Assembly (NCBI RefSeq): GCF_028389875.1
Contig: NC_084702.1
Coordinates: forward strand, 63,156,553-63,220,552
Reading direction: 5' to 3'
Length of the DNA: 64,000 bases
DNA from: Rhea pennata
Taxonomy: Eukaryota; Chordata; Aves; Rheiformes; Rheidae
Every line of letters begins with the position of its first letter. Within the stretch, counting starts at the first letter, position 1. The notes beneath the pieces were generated by a model. That model worked only from the letters and a program-made list of their open reading frames with translations. It was not told the origin of the DNA and did no database searches. Positions 1 to 14,521 of this stretch are shown in pieces. Both the position numbers and the translations under genes were made by a program.

Positions 1-3000
1 TGTAACTAGTGGCATACCTCCTACAGCTTGGCATTGGGGCACTTCATGTTCCATACACAAATGACATGGAAAGCATAATACTGTATATTTTATCTGGCTA
101 GATAAATGTTTTCTTTCAATTTTTCTGTACAACTAGCTTTTCCTGGGAAGGAATAAGTAGATGCAAAACACTGATACACTCAAATACAAGTATCTGAAAC
201 CTACTTACATTAGCACATTCTCTTTCATTATGCAGTGACTCATTTTCATAATGTAATTAGTTTAAGATTTTTGACTTTTAGAGACATTACAGATTACCAC
301 TATATAGTATCCCAATTGTCTCTATAAGAATACATGCTTTTAACATGGCCAACTACAGACATGCTGGATTCAAAAGCCACCTAGCATCAAGGAGAAATGT
401 TTTACTTCCTACCTAAACTAACATAATATAGCTAAACGTTTTAATTTTAAGAGTCAAGTATTTCATACTTGAAATACAAAACTGTAATTTATTGTGTTCA
501 GAAAGCTGTTCAACAGTACTGTAACCATTGAGATTTATACATTTGTGCAAGTCATCATTTTACTAAATACTCAGTGGTCAAACAAATGCGATGGATAAAC
601 AAAAAAACCTAACAGCACTGAAGAAGACAAATCTGTGACACTGAGTTTAAGAAATGTTTACAAATATCCATCACAAGAACTTGATCTAAGATTTGAACTT
701 TGAATTTAAGTTTGGAGAAGAGTACTGTACACAATGTCACAACGAACAGTGTCATAGCCAAACACAGCTGCAGTAATACTACTGGTACTGAAACATATAC
801 AAAGCTGTCATTTCACTGTTACAGTTATTAAGAAGTATTATCAGCTGCCTAGATGTTTTAATCTAGCGTTCAGAAAATGCTTTGGATCAGACATGCACTT
901 GGGTTGAAGAGTTACAAGAAGAAATACTGCAAGTATCATTTTCCACGTTTTTTAAATTAATTTCTATGAATTTTTCCCTCTAAATCTTTAGCTTACACTG
1001 GAGCAAAGCCACAATGTTTAATGTGGCAGTAAAATACTAACTCAAGACATGATCATGATTTTACCACAGATGAACACTAGTAGTCAGTAACTAAATCATA
1101 AATCAAACGTATTTATCAATGAACAAAAAATATGAATACTCAAAGAGATGTTAGTTTGTACACATTCTTGGTCTGTTTCCATGTGAAATTACCTCTAAAT
1201 ATTTTACATTTAAAAGGGAAAATCTTTTTTTTTTTAATTCAGAAGGTAAAAAAAAAAAAACCAAGATCTAAGGGCTTACAGTCTCAATAAAGGAAATACT
1301 CTTTATTATTTCCTTAGAATCTAAAGGGGTGAAAAAATACAGATGGCATCCTAATGGATTTATTATTTTATTTCTTTTGTCCTAATTCATGCCAAGCAAG
1401 TTCAATAGTTCCCTAACTACAAAAAATTACAAATTTAAAAAACAACCCACCTTCTGAATGGTTGAGCTTCTACAGTAATCTCATGAAGTCTCACAATAAG
1501 TAATGGAAACATCCATTTTTCTTACAGTAAACTATTTAAGTTCATATAAATGAACTTCATTATGATATTCCTTACAGAAAGACAGATATAAGTATACAAA
1601 ATTAATACTATTTATATGGAGTATTTTTTTATTCTCTGTTATTGTATCTCCTGCTGTTTAATTTTTTATCTGCAGAAATAAAACGTATAAATCTTTCTTC
1701 TTTCCTTAAGTAAGCAAGCCATAAGAATTAAGTTTCTTATTTCTAAAAATAATCTTAAAAATTCATAGAAACGCAAGATATCTAGTCTTCATGTATCTCA
1801 GAGACGCACACATGCTTTAAGTCTGCATGTAAACATATGGCATAAGCCCTTCCCATCCACTAAAAAGATAAAAATCCAATAAAGCAGTAGAAATAAATCC
1901 AAAATCTAATGCCACCATGCATGAACGAGTTCCAATATTCTTCAAGTTCCTTATTTTACTACATTGATTAGCTATAGCCATAATGTATCATTCATGAGAA
2001 TTCTGACTTTGAAAAGTCAAAGGGTATCTGTTTGTAACACAGATCTAATGTTAATTCACCATAAGTATGTACAAGTGGCTTTAACAGAGCAAGATACAAA
2101 ACATGAAGTATTCACATGTGCATAATTAATAGCAGCCACCTAGTTATTTTTCCCCTTACTCTTGCTGGAACAAAGTAGAGAAATATTGGCATCTGATGTT
2201 TCTTTGGTACAAGACCTACAAATTACATGTTTTTTTTTTTTTTTATTAACATACCCTGATGCTGACTGAAGATTATTCACAAAATTTTATACAAGGCCTA
2301 AAAATATTACAAATGCAGTCTGAACACAAAATGACCTGTTATTTGTATCAAGGACACAAACTCCTGAGTAGTATGCAGAACAATTCCCCTAATGTTTAAT
2401 TTTTACACATTCACAGTGAATGTAAGTTGCCTTGGATAGTTAATACACACAATAGAGTATGCTTCAATTACACTGCTTCAATGCAGTGTTTCATACATTG
2501 GAATTTAAATGAAAACGAGAATGAGTGTAATGGTTCATATTCAGTTTATAAAGTAAGACAGAAATACTGTAATCATCTATAACAACTTCCTTAACAGTTT
2601 GGTACAACCCTATAACCTAATGCCGACATCAATCACAGGAGCAGTTTTCAATCTTTTTTGATCTGCGAATCATTACAAGTGCCAATAGGCACTATTATGA
2701 GGATTTCCTCACAGTTAATATAAGCTTGCTAACAATTGTCTTCCTTTCTTAGTCATCTTACAGAGGAATAATGCATGCACCAATGGGTTTGCACCGTAAG
2801 TGCAGCTTTTTACTTCCTTAAAACCCTGAAAACCACGATCTCTCAAATAATACTCCATTTTTGATTCTAAAATAGCCACAGATACTATTACTCCTTATAA
2901 AAACTTAGAGTGGGTAAAAACATTCTACTAAAACATGACTTAATTTTTTGCATGATTTCGTTCATTTTGTCTATTACACTGAAGGGTCCATTACCAAGGT

Positions 3001-3400
3001 TTTATTTCACCGCAGAACCAACCATTTAACTGTTCTTGTGACAGCTCAGTGAACCTTTTCTAGTTCATCAATATCCTTGAACTGTCTGTGGTTAGCAAGA
3101 AAGAAACAAGGTATGGCAATACCCGTGTTATCGTTAGAAAACACAACATAATTCTACCTCTGCTTCCTGAAATTCCTGTTATATAGAGAAGAATAATAGT
3201 TTTGGAACTTTGCTCCCCGCCAGAAAGCTTTGATTTAATGAGAACTCAGTGAAACACCATAGTCCTTTCAGAAGTTGTCATTTCCTAACTGTGTGATCTA
3301 CATATGTTCTTTTCCTAGATATGTAATTCTGTGTGTCATTTACAGTATTCAAATGGTGACCACCTTAGTGAGGAGGAAAAAAAAATAGATTCTACACTAC
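1..3400 (-). other. MTREX intron 15 (partial), no recognised element
   Basis: The stretch is AT-rich intron downstream of exon 15, whose donor is at 3395-3400. I searched for the next expected MTREX exon (GSADPLNS-type sequence) and did not see it, so the intron runs past the left edge. It contains only short A/T runs (for example near 1226-1260 and 2230-2245) and no recognised transposon. Confidence 0.7.
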
Positions 3401-6400
3401 CTTCAAAAGCTGCTTGCCAATTGTTGGGCTCATCTTTTCATCCACCATAAGAATCACTATTCCCCTGTCATCCATACCTCGGCGTCCCGCACGACCTGAC
3501 ATTTGAATGTATTCACCTGATGATATCTAGGATAAAGGAAGAAGAAGAAAAAAGGATTTAATAAATATGTTAGAAAGACAGCAAGAATATATAAAATGCT
3601 GCTTACGATTACACAGCAAATGACCGCAACGTTATACCAAAGCTATTTAAAGACATGAACTTCTCACAGATCAAATTCATTGTTAACCATAATCGATCAC
3701 TAAGTTAGAAATCCATGACCATGAGTAACACGTGTCAGCAGGAAAAATTAACCAATGCTCTCATAGGTACATTTATTAACACCTAGCTGCAATGATTTCT
3801 GTAACACCTTGCATAACTTTAATATGCAAAAAAGGCACTTTACTTCAATAGAAGACTGCTAGCACAGCAGAGATTACTTAAATATAATGCACCTTCACTG
3901 CCTTCAAATAATACATCACTTCATTCACATGTAACATAAAAATATTGATAAACAGCAAAAACAACACTTTTATGCCAGTTAATGAAATTAAAGTGATGAT
4001 GATGCTCACTCAGAAAGTGATAAAGAACACAGACGTAGACAAGAGCTGGCTATATCTGGTTTTCTATGTTACCCTAGGTTTCCAACATAAAGATGTAAGA
4101 CTTTTTTTGTCATTTATGATACTTACATTTTTAGCAACTTCCTGAGTCTTACCTAAAGCCTTATCTCCAAAAAATAATTAAGAAAACTGATAAATCATTT
4201 TAAAAGTATGAGCTTCACATATCTGATACCTCAAACACAGCTATTTCCCACATAGTTGATGACTGGTTTGTAAAAAACATCAAGAGATCTGATGCTTATT
4301 TCAACAGGCACATATTAAGTTACTCATCCAGTTTGCCCAAATATTCATGTCTCTAAAAAAGGAATTAGCTTATTTATAAAATGTTTTGTAATGCATCCTA
4401 ATTTGTACACCCTAATTAATACATGTGAATCAGAGATCTTGTTTTAAGCTTTTAAACTCTCACATTATTTGAGATCCAGCTATTTAAGAATCAGTCTCTC
4501 CCTCACTGTCTTTCTCCGGGCTACTGAAAATATTCTGCTATAAGAGAAAAATCATCACTGTCCCGAAGCAAATGATCTCTTTTCTTGGGTCTGTCAAAAC
4601 CCTAATTTCATGATCATCATGATCTAATACTAAGCTCAATTCTTCTCCAGATTCTTCTGGTTTTGGACAAGTTGTGCAGAAGTCTTTTAGGTTAATCAGT
4701 CAGCTCTAACCTGTATTGGACGTCCTTTTACCATATCTAAAATAAATAATCTCTCAAGCATACTATGAGGAATCTTGTTTTCGGGAATTTGCACACTAAT
4801 TATAAATGACTTAGTGAATAAATAAAGATTTTTAAAAGAAAAAAAGTATTTTTACTACATTGAACTGGATATACCAACAATAAATTTAATCTTAACGAAA
4901 TCTTAAATATTGCAATTCAGTTATTTATCTACAGAATCTGTTTTTTTCACATACCCATCGGAAATCCTTCCCATCAAATTTGCAGGCACTTGTAAACAGC
5001 ACAGTCCTGGCTGGCATATTAATTCCCATCGCAAAAGTCTCCGTTGCAAATAAGGCCTAAATAAACAGACTGACGTTAAACAAGCAAAAATGATGGCTCT
5101 AAACCAAACATGTAAATAGTCAGAGATTGCTAAACAAAGCTTCTCCAGATTTTCCTTCTTAGGTGTAATCTTGGTAATGCAAACAAAACCATTCTTTCTC
5201 CCCTTCCTTTTTTTCCTCTAGAAAAACATAAAAACTAATTATATGGGACCACATGGACTCCAAAACAAAACAGAAGCCCTGCAAATGCATTAAATGCCAG
5301 AAATGAAAAAAAAAAAGAAAAGAAAAAAAAAATCTAATTTGTTCTCTTAATGATTCAGTAGCCTTTGCCAGCTCCAATAATACTCTCATATGAATTACTA
5401 TAAGAGACATAAATAAAAGATGAAAAATAGCACTTGCTAGATTTCAAAATACACTCCCACCCCTTGAACCTGTTTTTCACTACCATAGATTGCACTATTA
5501 CATCTTTATATACATCCATATAACATGAGATATACAACGGGTACGCTTTTCAGAGTAGTTACATTTCCCTGTAAAATTGATGTCTTACAGGAATGCAAGT
5601 TATATGGGGTGCAAATTATATTAATGAAAAATAATACAAGCTTAATTTCTATGTTCAAAGTTTGCAAAAAGAAAATAGAGATAGATAAAGTTGTGGGGGG
5701 TTTTTTAGGGCATCTGCTAGATGCTCCGAACCGCTGGTCCCTTAAGGTAACTGACAAAGATTGGTAAATGTCTACAATCTTTATAGGAACAAAATACAAA
5801 AATTGAAGAAAATTTGAAGTTTAGTTTCTTTTAAGTTGAAATACTTTACAGTAAAATCTCGAACTCTTAAAACTAGATCTATGAAGCACTTAAGACATCT
5901 TAATCAAAGCAATGAAGACTACCAACTTCTAATACAAAGCAGAGTCAAGGGGGAATCTTCAAGAATTTTTTTTCAGATAAAGGCATTTACAAAAATATGC
6001 ACATACTCTAAAGCATAATAACACATCAAGAGAAGGGAGCTGCAGCCAGTTATATCAATCATGTTATGTTGCTGGAAGACCTCCAGCCTTCCCAAGCTGC
6101 TGTATGCATTTGTAGAATCCAAGACGTAACTCCGCAGAACAAAGTCCTCCCCTTCATACCGGTCTGGTTCTTTCTAAAATAGTTTGCTTACTCATACACA
6201 GAATATTAAAAAAAAGTTTTGACAAGTTCTAAGCTCTACGCTCCTGCATAGAAGCACATATAAAACACAAAACATTTTTCACTTTGGCATGTACAATGAG
6301 TCTTCTCCCCTTTTCCACTTAAGAAACAGATCTCTACTATTTAAAGTACATATGTACACTCTGAGGCAAAGTATACTTCTTGGTTTGTTAGGACTACTGA

Positions 6401-9400
6401 CTGTGTATTCATAATAGAGCAAAACCTAAGAGACATGAAACATACCTTTATTAGGCCCTCAGAGAAAAGAATTTCTATCGTTTCTTTTAAGATAGGAAGC
6501 AGACCGCCATGATGGATACCAATTCCTCGTTTCAGAAGAGGAAGTACATGTTCTACCTGAGAAGAAAGATATTAAGGTTGGTAAACAAGTTTTAATATAC
6601 TCAACTGAAAAAGAAAACCTACAGGGAAAACCTCAACACTGCTCCTAGTGTTCATATAATTTGCCATTTTCTGATCTAAGACACAATGAAATAACGTTTT
6701 TTTAATTACAACTAGGAATATGATGAAAGGTAAAGCCAACAACCAACCTTTTCAGTGACAGAGTAGTCTTCAGTTGGGTTAGGCCAACTGTGAAGCTGTA
6801 CCCTAACTTACATATGCAATCAGTATTTGTCTGTATTTATTTAAAAATTCTCTCTGATATAAAATAATTTTTGGAGATACCGAACCTCCTATGCAGGAGC
6901 TGTTGTTTGAATTTTAGGTGCAGTGATTTCATTTACTGATACATACACAGCGAGGTCAGCTTCTATGAGAGCTGTACAGAGAAATTCAGGCTGTAAATGA
7001 CTGAGATCATCTCTGAAATTGCAAAAACATTATTTAAACAAACTTCTACATAAACTTCGCTTTGTCTTTGCTTATTTTTGCTTTGAAAACAGAGATTCAA
7101 ATTAACAATCTGACCATCAACTTTTCATTACCATCTCAAAACAAATTCTGAGAACATCCTTTTCAGATGTCATTGCCCGGACAGACCAAATCAGTTTGCT
7201 TGGCCGTAAAGTCACTGCTGTAAGCTATGCTGAAAACATCGTACTTAACAGCACATAACATTTTATATTAGATTCCTATTTTCAATTCTTCAATTTACAA
7301 ACAAAACAGATTCAAACTAATCTGCAGGTGAGTAGGCACAGTCAAAAATTACATGGGTTAGTTTTTTCAAGGAGAAATTGCCACACTCACTGAATCATAA
7401 GAATCAGTACATTAAGACACAAATAAATCATAGAAAATGGGGAGAAAAAAAAATAAACATAAGTTTTTGTATTTGTTACAGAAGATCCGAATCCTGTAAC
7501 AGTCTATCCTTTTAGAAGCCTGTATTCTTCTACTATAGAGATATAGTAGAGTGACTAAGCATAGTGACTAATGAGTGTAGATGCATCCGTTCAACTTTGT
7601 GAAAGGCTCAGCTGTCAGGAACTGATAAGGTGCCAGTGCATCCTCCTCTGAACTATTTCCAGGTAGTTTTAATCCAGACATATTTCTTTACATGTCCTCA
7701 CATTTAGCTAAAACATAGGAAAAGCTAAAACAGAGGACAGCTACTTCATGGTTAATTTTGGCATGCAGCATCTGTTGGAATGGCAACTGGAAGAAATCCT
7801 GGTCACTGAGTCCTTATTTAACAATGACAAGGAGCAGATATAAAGGCACAGAGACCTGTAAGAATATCCAGTTCATGTTTTATTTTGTATCCAGTTCAAA
7901 AGAACATAGTTTTAAGAGTTGCAGAAAACAGGTGAGCAGCAGTTACCCCTATTAAATCTCCACTCACCTGCGGAAGCTTTTTGTCTTCCTCTGACAGACA
8001 ATCAATTGCATTATTGAATACTTCTTCAACCATCTTTTTTTCTTCATCTAAAAAGACAAATTGTAATTTACTACAAAATCTAAGAGGCTAATACCCTACG
8101 TAAAGCATCACTAAATTCTAATATTTACAAAACTGGAAGACTATGAAGTCTATAGAAAACCAAACGCAACAGGTCAGATGAGCAAGACTTGAATATCAAA
8201 CTCCAGGGACCGTACAGTAACCAGAAGTAGATGCTTAGGGAAAAGCGAGAACACAACAAACCCGGAAGAATAATCCAGACTTCAACTATTTTCAAACTCA
8301 GGGAATTCCTGAGCTTGGAGGTTTATGAAATAGACAGAAATTACATCAAATGTTTCTCTTCCATCTCCTAGGCCCTGTCTGCATGGACACAGGTTTATCC
8401 TCTCGCCTGCTAAAGTTTATACACTTTGTATTTTAGTAGTACAAATATCAATAATATAGTCAAAGGCATGACTGAAGAAAGAGTATAAATACGCATCTCT
8501 ACACTTATTCAAACCTTTACATTTTCTGACAGAAAATAGCCATTTTCTGCATTACTTTCCAACAGTGAAGCAGTTGCTATGATTGGAGCAGTAAGCAAGA
8601 AGTCTGCCTTCAACATACCATTTCCTGTTTGTGAACTGTTTACATATAACAGATTCCTCATTTTTGTTGCTATTCCTAACATTTCCAAGAAGTTATTAAC
8701 TTAAGCTTATTTTCCAAGCTTGTTTTATTTTGGATTAAGACCAATCTTATTTGTTTATTGTTTGGGCTCTTCTTTGGGGAGGAGGAAGGAAGCAAACAAA
8801 ATTAGGTTGAATGGTTGATAAAGAACAGTCTGCATGGTTTGTTCTACAGCTCTTTTGACACTTTCAGAGAACACTCAGATATCTACTGCATATAACATTG
8901 AAAATTTTGGAAAATATATTTGTTATGATCACTCTTTCAATTCTAGACAGAATTTTCTAGAAAGTTTAGTGCCATTATTACAGTCAACAGGATTTTGGAG
9001 AAAGAACTGAAGTTTAAAATAAAGTAGCAGATCAACATTGTGATGACCAAGTATCCTCTGTTTTCCAACTGTTTCTTACTGTGAATAGCTCAAGGTATTA
9101 AAATAGTAAATTAAAAAGTTATAAATACTTTGACTTACAAATTCGTTTTACACAAAGAGTCTCAAAAAAACCAGAGATACCTAACAAGGAAAATGTTTTA
9201 CCTCAAACTACTGTTAGATGTAAAACTATATTTTACTTATCTGTACCTGTATTGAAATCTAACTTTGTCATCTGAAGTGCATAGGCTTCACAATCTTTTT
9301 TACTGAAGCTGAAAATAATTACAGGTTGGAAATTCCTTTCCATGATCATCTTTACGATCTTAAACACATTTGAAGGACCTGCAAAGAGATTATATTAATT

Positions 9401-12400
9401 TCAAAGTTATTTTAGCAAAAAACGCCTTACAGAATTACAGACTAATTGAGATACAAGTGTAATTTACATGCATTTTTTAAGGTAGCTGCACTATATAAGT
9501 TACTTAAGAACAGGATTCAAACTCACCTTTTGTTCCTCCTTTTCTGCCTTTCTGGTCCCCCTTTGCTAAGTCTCCTGCATCTCTAAGTACTTGCATTGCT
9601 GTGTTAAAATTATCTTCTCTGAAATCTCCCTAGGTATAAAATACAACCTTTGTAAGCCATTACTCTTCTTCTTGCATAGCCCACTGAAAAACACTAAATT
9701 ACTGTTTCACATACTCAGTATCGTTACCTTATATTTATAGGCAGAAGGACAAACGAATGCACAAACTAGCAAGCAACTTTACTAGGTCATTGGCAAAGCT
9801 CAGAATAAGATTGGTATCTCTATCCATTCATTATCCACTCATAACTACTCAACCACATCATTAGCTATGTTATACATGCTGAATGATAGAGTATCAGAAC
9901 TAAGTTCTATCAAAATTTCAAGTCTACATTAAATCAGACTACCCAATGAAGACCTATTTTCAAGTGTATTACCACTGTCACTGGCATTTAGCTTCTGTTG
10001 TGCAAGTGGATGACTGACATTAAAAAAGTCAGTATTTTATGAATCACCTAATGACACAAAAATATTTTGCCTCTTTAACCAAACTCACACACAAAGGGTA
10101 CTACCTTTTTTTTTTAATTCAACTGAGAAAGAGTACAAGAAACATCAGCTACATTGCAGATCTACAGAAAGCAGCACACAGTTTAGAAAAAAAGACAAAG
10201 ATGGAGGCATTTAAGACATCTTAGCAAATATTACCCATCTGACAACACAGTATTAGATAACAAAAACTGCAAAACTTAGCAGTAATTCAGAAATCACTGT
10301 TACCCGTTTGTACTTTGTTTTAATACAAACTATCCTTTACATAACCAACCCAAATCCTGCAAAAGATCAGCCTCTTAACTGATAAGCGAGGAAGAAGGTC
10401 TTCAAAAAAAATGGAGTATTCCTTACATTTTCATCAACAACCAAATGGAGTCCATCTCCTCCTGCTGGGAATATATAATGCTGCAGTGGAGTGGGTCGAT
10501 AGTCTGTATATATCACGTGGCAAGGCTATAAAGAAAGAACAGCATATGCATAAAAACTTTAGGTTTCTAACTGCATTCTAAAAATACTTGCTTGATAGAT
10601 AATCAAACATATTACCAGTAAAACAAATCTTTCTAAAATCAGAAATCAAGACTCACAGAAACTAAGATAATAGATTTTCTTTTCTGAACATGGATTTTGT
10701 ACTTGTAGGTTGAAAATCTCTTTGAAGAATACAACTCAGCTACAAAATTTTGTGATATAACAGAAAAAAGTAAAGATAGGTAATGATTCCTTCTGTACTA
10801 TTACACAGACTCAAAATACTAAACATCCTTTAAAACCAAAGCAAGAACTAATAATTTGTATATTAGAAAATAGCCTGTAGCACTACTTAGACCATCCAAA
10901 AAAGGCACAGTATAGACTTTTTAAAATATTGCGATTTCATTACAAATCTAAAAATTGTATTTCACCCGATGAGTCTCCTCTGTTACTTAAGCCATTTTGC
11001 ACTATCAATCCTAAAAGAAACGTGCTGTATGAATTCCCAACACTTTTTTTTAGAAAAAGCACAACACTTCTTTTAAAATATTAAACATAATGTAAATCTG
11101 CTTTGAAAATTGGAGTCTAGCATTCCACAAAACAAAGTTGGTTTGTGCCAAGTCTGAGCAGGCTTGTTTTACATTACATTCTTTTCATCACACACCACTT
11201 GAGAACTGATCTTCAGGGTATCTGTAAAATCAGAGCAACCTCTTGTGGACATTAACCTCCCCAATTCTAATTCTCATACTCCTTGCACTTTTTGTAAAAA
11301 CAGAGCAAGAGCTAGCTTAATAGTTATAGGACAGAATAAATTGTATATATATGTATTACTTCCCACAGATTTATGATTTCAGTTTTGATTCCTGCATGGC
11401 TTTCCTCCCAACTTCTCCAAAGAACTTCTCCAGAACAACACTGTTGTCCAGTTCCCGTAAGATTAGTACTGCCATTGCTAGTAACAGGTCACATCACTTA
11501 TACTAACTCTGAGTTATGCTAACTGTGCAAGGCCCCAGTACTGGCATTAAGCTTGTTGCAAGAACCAGGTACCTCCTGTAAGCATGATGTAAACACCAAA
11601 AGCCCTGCATATGGGCATAGTTTGAAAACAGGCCAAAGAACTACAAACAACTCCTTCATGGAAGACATGTAACTTGGGGAGCTGGGAAAAAGATTGCTCT
11701 AAACCTAAGGAAGAAAAGCTAAGAAAAAGAACAGTGCAGTAGGACAAGGCACCTGGCTGCAGCTTGGGAAGGTAAGACCTTCCCAGCATTGTGCACATCA
11801 ACCAGGGAGCAGAAGCCAAAGGTTGGAAACGGTCTAGAATTGGGAATGTCTTATAGAAATACAAGATCTTGAATTTGTGAAGGGCTATCATCATGGGAAT
11901 CACTGCTGTGGAATGACCTTTGGATACACGTCTGCCCTCCCTGCCAGCTCCAAGGACCGCTGCTCTGCCTTTCCCCCTTTTCCTGCCCTGCCTGCCTACT
12001 TCAAGCAGCTCAGCTCTCCCTCTCTCTGCCTGTCTGTTCCAGGAACCCTGACTTTCCAAAGACTTTTTGACTTGCCAGCCAACTGTACCGTGCACAGTGG
12101 TAGGAATGTGTGATTTTCTCCAGAAATCCTGAACGTTTCTTCTCTTTAATGCTGCAATCCTTCAATAAAGCCTTATTGCATATCAACTCAATTTAGTTAG
12201 TTTCTATTTTGGGCAAGAACAAAATTCACTGATCATTCAGGGGAAAACAGCAGAAAAACAATCAGGAATTTGTGTGAACTTGCAAGTATAATTATCCAAA
12301 ATATAATTCTGAGAACTCATAAAAACTGGTGATGGGTATGTATCACGTTGCCTTGAGCCCACTCACTGATGTATGCCTCTTTTAAGGCATATAGGTGAAA

Positions 12401-14521
12401 GACAGCATATCTTTGTTGAAATGGACACCTATATGATACGTAGAAATTACAACTATTAAGTCCTTTAGAAGTTCCCCAAAGCCCTCTAAACTCCTGGAAA
12501 GTCTGTGAAAACCATGCTATATTCATAGTATCTGTTCATAATTCATAATGTTTGTTGAAATCTGGTTGGTGTCTAAATAATGGTGTTGAAAATAAACTTT
12601 AAAAGAAAAATCTTTAACGTCACTATGTAGAACCAACAGTCAGTACAGCTGTGAAATCTGGGAGTACAGCTAAGACAGGAGTGATCAAATTATCATTTAA
12701 TAAATAATAATTATACAATTTTAAAAGGCTAGTAAGTCCAATTTTCCTTAACTGAAGAGATAGTGTTATGCCATGAGACCACAAGGATGGACATACAGAG
12801 CTATGAAAATAAAGTTACTTGTTTGTGAAGATGGCAGATCCATTCAGCGAACTGACGGGCATTTGGAATAGTGGCGGAAAGGAACACATAATGAACATTG
12901 TCAGGGAGCAAAATAATCGTCTCTTCCCAAACCACACCACGTTCTGAAAATGCAAAAGTCATATGGAAAAGCTGATGTCATTTAAAGTCTACTTTTCAGT
13001 TCTGAATCCAGAAGTGTTTTTAAAGACAAAATAAAACAAAAACTAAAAATAACACCCCCAACACAAGTACACACAAACAAATACCCTCAAAATAGCTTTT
13101 GTCTCAGCAAAGAAAATGTAGACTCTTACACACAGTGACTCTTTGATACATTCAGTAGAAAGCAAATTCTGAATGGTTTATACACATAGGTGATCTACTT
13201 TAAAAGAGAGATAGAGAATAAAGATTTAATTCTTTAAAATAAAACTTTTTGTTCTTAAAAAAGATTCTAAAAGAAAAATTGCATATACAGGATACCTGAA
13301 TCTCTCATGTAATGGATTTCATCAAAAATAACCCATGCAACTTCCCGCATAACCTCAGAACCTCTGTAGAGCATACTTCTCAAAATCTGGAAGAGTAAAA
13401 AACAAAGAAAAATACAAATAATGTATGTGGCAGCCAAACAGAAATCCATCACATGAAATAATAACAGTCACAAGTTACAGACACACAATTGCCTAAATTT
13501 TTTGTTCATATTTATATGACACTATGAAATTTCATTTTGGACAAAACCAAATAAAAACATATAAAGATTGGTTGTTGAAAAGACTTCCAAGGTTGATTCC
13601 AACAATAAACACTTCTCCTTTTTTTCTGACAAATTTTATATGATACGATATGAATTGTTCTCCCTGCAAGAACAGTGAAGGAACAAGAAAAAATATGTTT
13701 TCTTTTCCTCCCAGCTTCTGTGTGGCAGTATACTGTCACAGCACTTCAGATCTGTTTCTGCTGGATCTAGTAGATACCTGTCCATGATGACTATGAGGAA
13801 ATTCTTTGTCAGAAGTCAGTCAACCTGTGTCTCCATCCCCATATCTCTTTACCAGCTTTAAGGTGAAGATAGAGAAAAATTCCAACTCACAGCTAGACAG
13901 ATTTCTGTGACAGAAATAGTACAAAACCATGCTATCAGTCCTTTGTTGCCAAAGGTGGAAAGTTGCATATTCCTGGAGTACTAACTACTCCCTCCATGTT
14001 ACAATGGAATACTGACCCTACAGTATTTAATAAGTCTGGTTTACTTCAGATATTAAACATCTATCCAAACAAAAAACCCAGTATCCTAAGAATCCAGAAA
14101 GCTAAGCTTTGTCTTTCCCCATCTGAGAATAAAGTTCCTGATTGATAGTCCAAAAGCAGGAATTTACAAATTTAATTTATTTTTGCAGTATTAAAAGTTA
14201 AATCAAGGGCAAGAGCACCTGCAAACAAAATGAACATTAAGCACTTTTGACCCTAATTGGGATTACTATAATTTAATCTATTAATATCAGACCTTCTCAG
14301 GCTAGAAGAGAACACAGGTGAATCAAGAACTAACGTATAATCTTACCTCTGTTGTCATGACCAAACAAGAAGCTGTAGGATTAATAGTGACATCCCCAGT
14401 CATCAAACCAACATCTTGAAATTCTTCATACATCTCACGATACTTCTGATTACTCAAAGCTTTAATTGGACTTGTAAATATCACACGCTGTTTCTCTCTC
14501 AAAGCCAAGGCAATTGCATAC
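3401..14521 (-). CDS. MTREX: MTREX exons 6-15: RecA1 and RecA2 helicase core
   Basis: Exon 6 carries motif Ia ([15 protein letters not shown]) and TGDVTINP. Exon 7 carries motif II DEIH (residues about 242-245), the Mg-ATP site. Exon 8 has motif [11 protein letters not shown] (SAT about 273-275). Exon 11 has the RecA2 segment [13 protein letters not shown], exon 13 [11 protein letters not shown], exon 14 [17 protein letters not shown], and exon 15 motif [12 protein letters not shown] (about 509-518) followed by [10 protein letters not shown]. All catalytic motifs are intact, so the copy looks functional. Exon 10 encodes the lysine- and glycine-rich linker [13 protein letters not shown]. The last coding base seen is at 3401, at a phase-0 junction. 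Confidence 0.95.
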
